Assembly (NCBI GenBank): GCA_009838525.1 | Contig: VXRJ01000011.1 | Span: forward strand, 96,262-160,261 | Length of the DNA stretch: 64,000 nucleotides | Origin: Acidobacteriota bacterium | GTDB lineage: Bacteria; Acidobacteriota; Vicinamibacteria; Vicinamibacterales; UBA8438 | Reading direction: 5' to 3' | Shown: piece after piece, positions 8,436 to 16,863 of the stretch | How positions within the stretch are numbered: position 1 is the stretch's first letter | Layout of the letters: each line of letters opens with the position of its first letter | Notes under the pieces: model-generated | The model's database searches: none | Seen by the model: the letters and a program-made list of their open reading frames with translations, nothing else | What the model was told of the DNA's origin: nothing | Program-made: the position numbers and the translations under genes

Positions 8436-9542
8436 GTGCAGCGCCTGCGCGTTGGCGTGATCTACGGCGGACGGTCGAGCGAGCATGAGGTTTCCCTGGC
8501 GTCGGCCGCATCCATTTTCAGTCAGCTCGATCCCGCGCGCTACGATCCGGTTGCCGTCTATATCGATCGCACCGGCGGCTGGACAGTGCCCGAAGAGCCG
8601 CCCGCCACGCGATCGGCCGGCACGGTGATCCGAACCGCGCGAGCCGGCGGGCCGGCGCGGGGGAACGACGCGCGGGACCGGGAAGGCTCCATCCTCGCGG
8701 AACTCGACCTCGACGTCGTCTTCCCTATCGTCCATGGCCCGGGAGGCGAGGACGGCACCCTGCAGGGGCTGCTCGAGACGCTCGATCTGCCCTACGTAGG
8801 CGCGGGAGTGCTCGGCTCGGCCGTAGCCATGGACAAGTCGGTCTCCAAGGTGTTGCTCGCGGCGCACGGCCTTCCGGTGGTGCCGTACGAAGTGGTTCTC
8901 GGGGTCGACTGGGACGCCGATCCGGACGCCGTCGTAGCGCGCCTCGAAGCCGCCCTCGACTACCCGCTTTTCGTCAAGCCGGCCAACCTCGGATCGAGCA
9001 TCGGCGTCTCCAGAGCGCGGGATGCGACGGAACTGCGCGCGGCAATCGCGGATGCCTACGGGTACGACGACACGCTCGTGATAGAAACCGCCGTGCCTGA
9101 CCCGCGCGAGATCGAGTGTTCGGTGATGGGCAACCACATGCCCGAAGCGTCGATGCCGGGCGAAGTTATCCCGGCCGGTGACTTCTACGACTACGAGGCC
9201 AAGTACCTCGACGACCGCTCACAGGTCATCGCCCCGGCGCAGTTGAGCGATGGCCGGATCTCGGAGATTCGGGCGATGGCGGTGGCAGCCTTCCGCGCAC
9301 TCGGCCTCGCCGGCATGGCGCGAGTCGACTTTCTGCTCGACGAAACGGCGGGGCGGCTGTACGTGAACGAGGCGAACACGCTGCCCGGATTTACTACCAT
9401 CAGTCAGTACCCCAGAATGTGGGAAGCTTCCGGCGTCGCGTACCCCGAACTGCTCAATCGACTGATCGGTTTTGCCCTCGACCGGCACGCGCGCCGGCGC
9501 CGACCCGGCCGCGCTCCCGCCCGCAGCGTGGGTCCGACTTAG
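8436..9542 (+). CDS. ddl: D-alanine--D-alanine ligase
   Basis: A 368-residue ATP-grasp enzyme making D-Ala-D-Ala for peptidoglycan. The N-terminus VIYGGRSSEHEVSL and the motifs HGPGGEDGTLQGLLE, PYVGAGVLGSAVAMDK, KPANLGSSIGVSRA and LYVNEANTLPGFT are diagnostic. GTG 8436 is chosen because the protein then begins just before the conserved VGVIYGG strand; a longer frame runs upstream but overlaps tgt. It has only a weak AGGT before the start. In many genomes ddl sits in the division cluster, but here it is separate from the cluster at 47563-64000. It ends with an Arg-rich tail. Confidence 0.95.
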   Translation: MQRLRVGVIYGGRSSEHEVSLASAASIFSQLDPARYDPVAVYIDRTGGWTVPEEPPATRSAGTVIRTARAGGPARGNDARDREGSILAELDLDVVFPIVHGPGGEDGTLQGLLETLDLPYVGAGVLGSAVAMDKSVSKVLLAAHGLPVVPYEVVLGVDWDADPDAVVARLEAALDYPLFVKPANLGSSIGVSRARDATELRAAIADAYGYDDTLVIETAVPDPREIECSVMGNHMPEASMPGEVIPAGDFYDYEAKYLDDRSQVIAPAQLSDGRISEIRAMAVAAFRALGLAGMARVDFLLDETAGRLYVNEANTLPGFTTISQYPRMWEASGVAYPELLNRLIGFALDRHARRRRPGRAPARSVGPT

Positions 9543-9595
9543 CCCAACGGGCCTGCGCGGCCCGCGAAGACCGAGTCAGAAGCCGGCGGATTGGT

Positions 9596-9601
9596 TAGAC
9601 T
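9596..9601 (+). promoter_or_regulatory. -10-like box before the UPF0047-like gene
   Basis: TAGACT lies 8 nt before the GTG at 9610, with no Shine-Dalgarno sequence between. This is the same spacing seen at several other leaderless candidates in the window. Confidence 0.4.
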
Positions 9602-9609
9602 GACAGACC

Positions 9610-10713
9610 GTGCCAAAGATCCTGGTAGACCGGCACACCGAAACCCACGAAGCGCCTTTCCAAGCGACCCTTCAAATCAGGCCAACGGCACGCGTCGACC
9701 TTATCGACGTTCGGGGCAAGTTGCGTGACGAGTTCGGGAGCGAGTTCACGCGCTACCCGAAGGCCTTCTACATTTCAGACCACACGACGGCCGGTTATCT
9801 GGATCAGCGCCTGGCAAAGGCGCTCGATCATGACAGCAGCAACATTCAGGACTACCTCGAGGTCTTTCGCAAGTTGTTTCCGGCCGGTGCCGACTACACT
9901 CACGACAAGCTGCACCTCCGAACGGAGTTGTCGGAAGAACAGCGCGCCGTCGAGCCACTTAACGCCGACTCCCACCTGGCATTCATGGGAAGCGGCATGC
10001 GCAGCGCCACGTCGTACGAGCTGCACGGCGACGAACCGGTCTGGTTCGTAGAGCTGGATGGGGTCCACGTCGGTGGAACGCGCTACCGGCGCACGACGGT
10101 AGTCGCCTACAACGGCGAGGAAGACGTGGCGCAGAGCCAGGTGCAGGTGCCGGCATCGTCGCACTCCATCGATGCGCAGAACCTCCGCGACCCGCAACTC
10201 GGCTTGATCGCGCAGCTCGAAAAGCTGGCCCGAAAGCACCAGGTGTCTTTCGGTCGCTTCGATGTTTCTCTCGCCATGGAGGAGAACGAAGCAGGCCTGA
10301 CCGTCAACGAGTACGAGACCCTGCTCATGGCCCACGACCTGCGTGACGTTCTGAAGAACCCGCTTCGGTTCGTGGCGCAGATAGGCAAGGAGGCGCTCCA
10401 GGCGCCCCGGGCCATACCTGCCAAGGCTCTCAACTACGCGCAGTACGACGCGGTGCAGGTGTTCAACCGGCTCATGGACCAGATCGGCGCCCGCCGTTCA
10501 TTCGTTGAGCGGGTCGTGAACCGTGCGCTGGCCCTTCCCGTCTCGCACTTTCTGCGGATGAAGCGCGGCATCAGCCTCCCGGTCCTGGACCGGAAGGGCA
10601 CGGGGGCGGGAGAGATTGGCTGGGGCGTCTACCAGAGCCCGATTCTCGTGCAGTGGAAGGGCGCCAGCGCCTCCACCCGAACCCTGAACGTGCGGCTGGT
10701 CAGGTTCGTCTAG
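9610..10713 (+). CDS. UPF0047/YjbQ-like protein with an extra C-terminal domain
   Basis: A 367-residue cytoplasmic protein. Residues 50-170 follow the UPF0047 (YjbQ) pattern: SDHTTAG at 56-62, DYTHD at 95-99, NADSHL at 118-123 and ELDGVHVGGTRYRR at 148-161, matching the family's conserved histidines and its terminal G-T-W/R-R strand. Family members are normally about 140 residues and have been linked to weak thiamine-phosphate synthase activity. Residues 180-367 are an added region that I do not recognise; it contains LEKLARKHQVSFGRFDVSLAMEENEAGL and a helical stretch. The start is GTG 9610. Its end overlaps the convergent HEAT/cyclophilin gene by 4 bp. Confidence 0.65.
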   Translation: MPKILVDRHTETHEAPFQATLQIRPTARVDLIDVRGKLRDEFGSEFTRYPKAFYISDHTTAGYLDQRLAKALDHDSSNIQDYLEVFRKLFPAGADYTHDKLHLRTELSEEQRAVEPLNADSHLAFMGSGMRSATSYELHGDEPVWFVELDGVHVGGTRYRRTTVVAYNGEEDVAQSQVQVPASSHSIDAQNLRDPQLGLIAQLEKLARKHQVSFGRFDVSLAMEENEAGLTVNEYETLLMAHDLRDVLKNPLRFVAQIGKEALQAPRAIPAKALNYAQYDAVQVFNRLMDQIGARRSFVERVVNRALALPVSHFLRMKRGISLPVLDRKGTGAGEIGWGVYQSPILVQWKGASASTRTLNVRLVRFV

Positions 10714-12953
10714 TCGAAGCCATCCGCTGGGTCGGCGGAATCGTCCTCGGCGCCGCGGAACGGCTGCACTCCGTCCCACACCAGCACGCGGTCCATCCGA
10801 TCGCCCTCTTCGATGGCGTCCGCCGCTTCCATTCCGGCAACCACGGTGCCAAGCACGGTGTAGCGGCCGTCGAACTGCGGCTGCGGCGACAACGTGATGA
10901 AGAACCGGCTTCCCCCGGTATCCACCGCCTCGCGCGCGATCCCGACCGTGCCCCGCAGGAACGGCCGCTGATTCAGTTCGTCGCGCAAGGTGTAGCCCGG
11001 ACCGCCCGAGCCGTCACCTCGGGGATCGCCAGCATAGGCTACCTGGTGCCGCTCGACGCGATGAAACGTCAGGCCATCGTAGTAGCCATCCCGCGCGAGG
11101 GTCATGAAGCTCTCGGCCGCGAGCGGCGCGTCGAGAACCGCCAGCTCGATCTCGATCGTGCCGTGGCGTGTCTCGACGTAGACGTGCGGCGACACCTCGG
11201 GCGAAACGAGATGGGGAGCCGAGTAGTCCACCCGGCGCAGGCCGGGCGCAGGCCGGATCGCCGACTGGTGATCGCCGGTCGGATCCAGGCCTTCGAGTCC
11301 GGCCGCCGCGGCGACGCGGACCGCCCAGTCGCGGTCGGCAAGCGCCTTCCGCAGGGTTGCGACGGCACCTTCGCCGCCGCAGAGTCCGATGGCCCGAGCG
11401 ATCGCCGCGCGCGCGACGTACGACGGATTCGATTCCGCCGCGGCGTACGCCTCCGCCAGCGCGCCGGCTGATCCCGCCGGACAACGCGCCCCGAGCAGGC
11501 GCGCCGCGGCCGCCCGAACCGTAACGTCCTCCGCCTGGAGCCGATCGATCAGCAACCCAGGCAGGTCAGGTGGATCGATCGCGGCCAGCGCCTCCAGCAC
11601 CGACCGGACCACGCGCGCATCGTCGTCCTCCAGCATCGACCAGAGGCGCGGGATTGCCCCCGCCGGATCGACGTGGCGCAGGGCGTCCGCGAGCGCCTGC
11701 CGGACGCGCCAGTCGGAATCCGTGCCAAGTCCCGAGAGGACGAAAACGAACGACTGGGGGTCGGCAGCCGCCAGGGCGCGGACCGACGCTGCCCTGAGGT
11801 AGGGGGACGGATGGCCCAGAAGCTCGATGAACACCTCGATGGACGCCGTGGCGCCATGTCGGGCAAGCGCGTCTATCGCCGCGCGACGTAGCGGCTCGTC
11901 CAGGCGCCGGATCCGGACGAACCGGTCGAGCGCCTCGATCGCGTCGGGATGATCGATCGCACCCAGGGCGCGGACCGCGGCGGTAACCACCCTATGATCG
12001 CGCCGGTCGAGATCGAGCAGCTCGACGAGCGGCTCGATCGCCTCCGGATCACCCAAGGCGCCCAGTCCGTCGGCCGCCAGGGCCACACCGTGGCTTCCCA
12101 CAACGCCCGAGAGCGTGGCCAGCGGCGACAGGGCGCGGTTGTCCCCGGTCCGGCCGAGCGCGTAGCTGACCGGCCACCACCACAGAACGGGCTGCTCCGC
12201 GTCGCCGATTACCGCGTCGGCAAGGGGCTCGTACGCGCCGAGCTCACCCAAGGCATAGAGTCCGCTGCGAAACGCCTCCACTTCGTCCGAGTGTGGATAG
12301 GCAAGGTCTTCCGGGTCCATCCCGAACGCGCCAGTGACGTACCGGCCCACCATCGCCCCGACCGCGGGCGCCGTGGCCGCGGCGCCGATCCTGGCGAGCG
12401 CGCGGGCGGCGCGCCCCTGCACCTTCGCCGAGACGTCACGCAGACTCTCTACGAGAGCATCGGTCGCGGTCGGATCGCCGATCAGCCCAAGCGCGAACGC
12501 AGCCATCTGCCGCACCTCCGGCTCACGATCGGCAAGACGCGCGATGAGGGGCTCCACCCCTTCGGCCTGGCCGACCCGGCCGACGGCGAGCGCGGCCCGA
12601 CGGCGAACGTACGGCTCCGGCGCCTCCAGCAGCGCAAACAGGCTGGGCCGCAGCGGCGGTGGCGCGGGCGGCACCGCAGGAACTTGCGCTGCCCCTGAGT
12701 CCCCGTTGCCTTCGCCCTGGGGTCCCGGATCGGCCGGCGGTTCCGGCGGAGGCGGATCCTCGAGGCGGCGCTCGTCCTCCAGGCGGAGGATCCAGGCAAC
12801 TTGGTCGGAGACGGAGGGCGGAGCGACTATTACCGGGGCGTCCCGCGTTGCACATGACGCCGTCCCGAGGGCGATCAGGATCGGAGGAAAGAGCTTCGCG
12901 CGGAGGATGAGCGACGCGCGCAACAGGAGGGATGCACGTCGGTCCCGGGACAT
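10710..12953 (-). CDS. HEAT-repeat lipoprotein with C-terminal cyclophilin-type peptidyl-prolyl isomerase
   Basis: A 747-residue exported protein. The N-terminus (RASLLLRASLILRAKLFPPILIALGTASC) is a lipoprotein signal with a likely lipidated cysteine. About residues 90-560 are tandem HEAT/PBS-type helical repeats (for example RRRAALAVGRVG, RQMAAFALGLIGDP). The last 150 residues are a cyclophilin domain: VETRHGTIEIEL, ESFMTLARDGYYDGLTFHRV, GGSRFFITLSPQPQFDGRYTVLG. A role in folding or assembly at the envelope is inference. ATG 12953 is chosen because it starts the signal peptide; an upstream in-frame ATG would run into folC. The start is preceded by TATCAT 9 nt upstream. Confidence 0.85.
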   Translation of the reverse strand: MSRDRRASLLLRASLILRAKLFPPILIALGTASCATRDAPVIVAPPSVSDQVAWILRLEDERRLEDPPPPEPPADPGPQGEGNGDSGAAQVPAVPPAPPPLRPSLFALLEAPEPYVRRRAALAVGRVGQAEGVEPLIARLADREPEVRQMAAFALGLIGDPTATDALVESLRDVSAKVQGRAARALARIGAAATAPAVGAMVGRYVTGAFGMDPEDLAYPHSDEVEAFRSGLYALGELGAYEPLADAVIGDAEQPVLWWWPVSYALGRTGDNRALSPLATLSGVVGSHGVALAADGLGALGDPEAIEPLVELLDLDRRDHRVVTAAVRALGAIDHPDAIEALDRFVRIRRLDEPLRRAAIDALARHGATASIEVFIELLGHPSPYLRAASVRALAAADPQSFVFVLSGLGTDSDWRVRQALADALRHVDPAGAIPRLWSMLEDDDARVVRSVLEALAAIDPPDLPGLLIDRLQAEDVTVRAAAARLLGARCPAGSAGALAEAYAAAESNPSYVARAAIARAIGLCGGEGAVATLRKALADRDWAVRVAAAAGLEGLDPTGDHQSAIRPAPGLRRVDYSAPHLVSPEVSPHVYVETRHGTIEIELAVLDAPLAAESFMTLARDGYYDGLTFHRVERHQVAYAGDPRGDGSGGPGYTLRDELNQRPFLRGTVGIAREAVDTGGSRFFITLSPQPQFDGRYTVLGTVVAGMEAADAIEEGDRMDRVLVWDGVQPFRGAEDDSADPADGFD

Positions 12954-12962
12954 CGCGGGCGC

Positions 12963-12972
12963 ATGATAGCAT
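12963..12972. promoter_or_regulatory. Overlapping divergent -10 boxes for the HEAT/cyclophilin gene and folC
   Basis: The 25-bp gap between the two start codons contains ATGATAGCAT. On the plus strand TAGCAT (12967-12972) lies 6 nt before the folC TTG. On the minus strand TATCAT (12963-12968) lies 9 nt before the ATG of the HEAT/cyclophilin gene. The hexamers share two bases. Neither gene has a Shine-Dalgarno sequence. Confidence 0.55.
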
Positions 12973-12978
12973 GCGGTT

Positions 12979-14301
12979 TTGGCCCCGCCGGACGATCCTG
13001 TCGGCCGTCTCTTCGACCTCGAGCGTTTCGGCATCAAGCTGGGACTCGACAACATCCGAACGCTCGCGCGGGCGCTCGATCACCCGGAGCGGAGCTTCTC
13101 CTGCATCGTTGTGGCGGGCACCAATGGCAAGGGCTCGGTGGCGGCAGCGATTGAGCGCGGACTGCGGGCGGCGGGTTATCGGACCGGACTCTATACCTCA
13201 CCGCATCTGAACGAACTGGCGGAACGGTTCGCCGTCGACGGCGAGCCCGTAGACGATGACGCGCTCGCCACCGAGGCGCTGACCGTCGTCGATACGGCCG
13301 ATGCCCTGCAGGCGTCAGGCCGTCTGCCGCATCCTCCCACGTTCTTCGAAGCGACCACCGCGCTCGCGCTCGCGCTTTTCCGCCGGCGAAACGTCCAGGC
13401 CGCGGTTCTCGAAGTCGGACTCGGTGGACGCTTCGACGCGACGAATATCGTCACACCGGCGGCGGTCGCCATTCCCTCCATCGACATCGACCACCAACAG
13501 CACCTGGGGGAAACGATCGAGGCGATCGCCACGGAGAAAGCCGGTGTCATCAAGCCGGGATCTCTGGTGGTGACCGGAGAGACGAAGCCGGTAGCCAGAA
13601 GGGTTGTGGACGGCGCGGCGGCCAAATGCGGCGCACGCGTCATCGACATCGACGACGGCGTCACCGTGCGTTGGACCATCGACGATGCCGGCCTGACCCG
13701 CGTCTCTCGGCTCGCGACCCCGCTCGGCGACTACGGTCCGCTAACCCTCGCGCTTCGTGGCCGCCACCAGGTGCGCAACGGGCTGGTCGCCGTCCGCCTG
13801 CTCGAAGAACTGGGCGCGGCGGGCCTCCAGGTTTCGCGCGACGCGATCCTGTCGGCGCTCACGGACGTTCGCTGCCGGGGACGGCTCGAGCTGGTCGACG
13901 CCGCGCCCGGCCGTCGCGTGCTTCTCGATCCGGCGCACAACGTTGCCGCTGCCACGGCGCTGGCGGACTACGTGAGGACCCTGGCTCCGGCCGGGCTTCC
14001 GGCCGTCTTCGGCGCGCTCGCCGACAAGGACGTGATCGGCATGCTGCGCGCCCTGGGCCCGGTCGTGACCCGAGTCATCTGCGCCCCCATCGACAGTCCA
14101 CGAGCCCGGTCCGTGGACGACCTGCAGGCCGCCGCCCGCACTGCCTGCCCCGACCTTCCGGTGAGCTCGGCGAACACGCCCGACGCCGCCCTCGATCAGG
14201 CGTGGCGCGATGGTCCACTCGCACTGGCCACCGGCTCGATGTACCTGGTAGGAGCGCTTCTGCCGAGGCTGACCCCGCGGGGCGAAGGGCCACGCGCGTG
14301 A
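12979..14301 (+). CDS. folC: Bifunctional dihydrofolate/folylpolyglutamate synthase
   Basis: A 440-residue Mur-ligase-family enzyme that adds glutamate to dihydropteroate and to folates. Visible features are the ATP site VVAGTNGKGSVAAAIERGL near residues 45-63, SPHLNELAERFAVDGEPV, GLGGRFDATNIVTP, and the C-terminal domain with LLDPAHNVAAATALADY. Length is normal. The start is a rare TTG at 12979, 6 nt after TAGCAT, so the mRNA is probably leaderless. The folC end is 25 bp before the lptD start, which has its own -10 box. Confidence 0.94.
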   Translation: MAPPDDPVGRLFDLERFGIKLGLDNIRTLARALDHPERSFSCIVVAGTNGKGSVAAAIERGLRAAGYRTGLYTSPHLNELAERFAVDGEPVDDDALATEALTVVDTADALQASGRLPHPPTFFEATTALALALFRRRNVQAAVLEVGLGGRFDATNIVTPAAVAIPSIDIDHQQHLGETIEAIATEKAGVIKPGSLVVTGETKPVARRVVDGAAAKCGARVIDIDDGVTVRWTIDDAGLTRVSRLATPLGDYGPLTLALRGRHQVRNGLVAVRLLEELGAAGLQVSRDAILSALTDVRCRGRLELVDAAPGRRVLLDPAHNVAAATALADYVRTLAPAGLPAVFGALADKDVIGMLRALGPVVTRVICAPIDSPRARSVDDLQAAARTACPDLPVSSANTPDAALDQAWRDGPLALATGSMYLVGALLPRLTPRGEGPRA

Positions 14302-14312
14302 TACTGCGCGGG

Positions 14313-14318
14313 TACAAT
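14313..14318 (+). promoter_or_regulatory. -10 box directly upstream of lptD
   Basis: TACAAT lies 8 nt before the lptD GTG (14327) in the 25-bp gap after folC. No Shine-Dalgarno sequence or recognisable -35 is present. A leaderless or 1-2 nt leader transcript is predicted. Confidence 0.5.
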
Positions 14319-14326
14319 CGAGTGCA

Positions 14327-16795
14327 GTGGGCACAGTCCATCGACCAGCGTTCCTCGCGGCCGTAGCGGCTGTTCTCCTGCTTCCGGCGAGCGCCGCGGC
14401 GCAGCTCTTTCCGAACCTGCCGTTCGACTATCGCCAAGGGCACTACGAGGTGGTGAGCGGTTCACACCTCCGGCTCAGCGGCGATGTCCAAATCAACGGC
14501 GAGACGTTCGATCTCTCCGCCGACCAGGTCGACATCTACATCGACACCGAGGAAACCGGATCGGAGGGCGACGCCGTCGCGGAGGGCGAACCCGGCAGCG
14601 ACGCGGAGGCGGATTCCGAAGGGCAGGACGAGGACGGCGGGGCGGGCAACCGCGAACCCGAGGACGACGCGGAAGAGGACGCCGAGCCTGTCGATCCCCT
14701 CGCCAACATCACCGCGCGACTCGTTGCCAGTGGCAGCGTCGTCTACAGCGGGCTCGACGCCCGCATTGCGGCCGACCGTCTGGAGTACCGGACGAAGGAC
14801 CAGACGGCCGTATTCGAGAACGCCAGCGGATCGATCAACCTGGCCGACGAGGTGGACCGAAGCATGTTCGGGACGCAGGAACCCGACATGCTCTTCTACG
14901 GCCAGCGCATCGAGCGGCTCGCACCCCGCACCTACCGGATCACGAAGGGGGCGTTCACCAGTTGCGTGCAGCCGACCCCCCGGTGGGAACTTGTCTCCAG
15001 CTCGTTCACGATCAACCTCGACAGTTACGTCATGCTCCGGAACGCGGTGCTCAAGGTGAAGGGCGTGCCGGTCTTCTACATTCCGGCCCTTCCCTATCCC
15101 ATCCCGGAGGAGGGGCGCGCGACCGGCCTCCTGATGCCCACCTGGGGCAATTCCTCCTACCACGGCAGCAGCCTCAGCAACGCGTTCTTCCTGGCTCTCG
15201 GCCGCAGCCAGGACGTCACGCTGTACAACGACTGGTACACGTCGCTCGGCGGAATGGGGTCGGCGGCGGAGTATCGCTACACGCGGGGGGGCGGGTCGCA
15301 GGGGAACGCACGGATCCACTACCTCAACGAGCACGAGGCGGAAGTCACGGGGCGGGGCGGCACGTTCACCCGGCAGGCGCGCAAGAGCTACCGCCTCACG
15401 GGTCAGACGCGGCAGGCGTTGCCGGCCGGATGGATGGCGCGTGGCCAGCTCAACTACTTTTCCAACATCGACGTGCAACAGACGTACAACCACAACGTGT
15501 TCGACGCGTCCAACAGCTCGCGCAGCATGTCCGGCAACGCGAGCGGCCAGATCGGCCGTTACCAGGTAAGCGGCACGTTCGACCGGAGCGAGACGTTCTT
15601 CGGCGGGACGCACTCGGCCGTCTACGGCGGGGGACCGCGCGTCACGGTTGGCCAGGGCAAGACGGAAATCCCCGGCACCCCCCTCTACTACTCGCTCGAC
15701 ACGGAGTACGTCCGGCTGCTCCGAGCCTCGCGGATCCGGGGCGCGACGGGCACGGACGTCGTCGACTCCGGGTTGAACCGGCTCGACGTCAACCCGACCA
15801 TCCAGTTCCCGTTCACGCAGTGGCCCTTCCTTACATTCGACTCGAGCGCGCAGTTTCGCTGGACCTACTGGGACGAGAGCCTGGAGGACCGGCGGCAGGT
15901 GCCGGTGGGCGTCGGCCGCTCCTACTTCGAACTGGCGAGCACGGTGACCGGCCCGTCTTTCGTCAAGATCTGGGACACGCCGGGCAGCGGCTACTCCGAA
16001 CGGATGAAGCACCTGATCGAGCCGTGGTGGGGCATCCGCCGCGTCAGCCCGATCGACGAGTTCGACAGGATCGTCCGGATTGAGGGTATCGACTCGATCG
16101 TCGGCGACATCTGGCAGTACCAGTACGGGCTGGACACGCGGCTGTTCGCGCGCGTGTACGAAGGTGGGCGGGGCGAGTCGGTAGCGCGCGAGATCCTGTC
16201 GGCGTCGATCACGCAGAGCTACTACACGGATGAGAACGCCTCGCAGTACGATCGGAACTTCCGGACCAGCTTCACCGGCGCCAGTCCGACCCACTGGTCG
16301 CCAATGTCGTTCGTGGTCCGGGCGGATCCGACCCGCGAGATAGGCGCGACGATGCGCGCCGAAGTCGATCCCACCTACCGGACGCTACGGTCCATTTCGG
16401 CCGAGGGGAGCTACGAACGGGGAGGCTGGTTCGAGGTGCGCGGCGGCTGGAGCCAACGTCGGTTCATCGCGCAGCTCCCCGGTTTCAACGACAAGAGCCG
16501 GCTGGATCACTACCTCAACGCGTACACGTCGCTGCGAACGCCGAACAACGTGGTGGGAGGGCTCTACTCGTTCAACTACGACTTCCGGCGCGGACACCAC
16601 CTGATGCAGCGGCTGCTCGTCTACTACAACGCGCAGTGCTGCAATATCAGCTTCGAGTACCAGGTGTACAACTTCGAGGGGCTGGGCGCCCGCGCCTTCC
16701 TGCCGAACGACCGCCGAGTCAACGTCTCTTTCACCCTCGCCGGCCTCGGCCGCTTCGCCAACGTCTTCGGGGCCCTCGGGAGCGGCGTCAACTAA
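14327..16795 (+). CDS. lptD: LptD-like LPS-assembly outer-membrane protein
   Basis: An 822-residue exported protein: signal peptide at about 1-25 (AAVAAVLLLPASAAAQ), an OstA/LptA-like periplasmic jellyroll with YEVVSGSHLRLSGDVQINGETFDLSADQVDIY and RIAADRLEYRTKDQTAVFE, then a large C-terminal beta-barrel with aromatic strand patterns. LptD-type proteins place lipopolysaccharide in the outer leaflet. The VFYIPALPYPIPEEGRATGLL stretch is typical of the family. Residues 75-123 are a very acidic low-complexity insertion inside the jellyroll. The GTG at 14327 starts the signal peptide. No lptE or surA is adjacent. Confidence 0.88.
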   Translation: MGTVHRPAFLAAVAAVLLLPASAAAQLFPNLPFDYRQGHYEVVSGSHLRLSGDVQINGETFDLSADQVDIYIDTEETGSEGDAVAEGEPGSDAEADSEGQDEDGGAGNREPEDDAEEDAEPVDPLANITARLVASGSVVYSGLDARIAADRLEYRTKDQTAVFENASGSINLADEVDRSMFGTQEPDMLFYGQRIERLAPRTYRITKGAFTSCVQPTPRWELVSSSFTINLDSYVMLRNAVLKVKGVPVFYIPALPYPIPEEGRATGLLMPTWGNSSYHGSSLSNAFFLALGRSQDVTLYNDWYTSLGGMGSAAEYRYTRGGGSQGNARIHYLNEHEAEVTGRGGTFTRQARKSYRLTGQTRQALPAGWMARGQLNYFSNIDVQQTYNHNVFDASNSSRSMSGNASGQIGRYQVSGTFDRSETFFGGTHSAVYGGGPRVTVGQGKTEIPGTPLYYSLDTEYVRLLRASRIRGATGTDVVDSGLNRLDVNPTIQFPFTQWPFLTFDSSAQFRWTYWDESLEDRRQVPVGVGRSYFELASTVTGPSFVKIWDTPGSGYSERMKHLIEPWWGIRRVSPIDEFDRIVRIEGIDSIVGDIWQYQYGLDTRLFARVYEGGRGESVAREILSASITQSYYTDENASQYDRNFRTSFTGASPTHWSPMSFVVRADPTREIGATMRAEVDPTYRTLRSISAEGSYERGGWFEVRGGWSQRRFIAQLPGFNDKSRLDHYLNAYTSLRTPNNVVGGLYSFNYDFRRGHHLMQRLLVYYNAQCCNISFEYQVYNFEGLGARAFLPNDRRVNVSFTLAGLGRFANVFGALGSGVN

Positions 16796-16822
16796 GTCAA
16801 CCAGGAGCCGGGTCGCAGCGCG

Positions 16823-16838
16823 GGCAGCGACGGCTGCC
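16823..16838. terminator. Short hairpin after lptD
   Basis: GGCAGC-GACG-GCTGCC forms a 6-bp stem in the 68-bp spacer between lptD and the epimerase gene. There is no T-run, so a terminator role is uncertain. Confidence 0.25.
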
Positions 16839-16863
16839 GAATCGCCGCTCCGCAACCGAATCG

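Noticed and set aside
14462-16294. Long antisense open frame opposite lptD (610 codons)
   Set aside because: It is an Arg/Val/Asp-rich shadow of the lptD codons in high-GC DNA with no recognisable domain or start signal. The frame opposite carries a signal peptide and LptD motifs.
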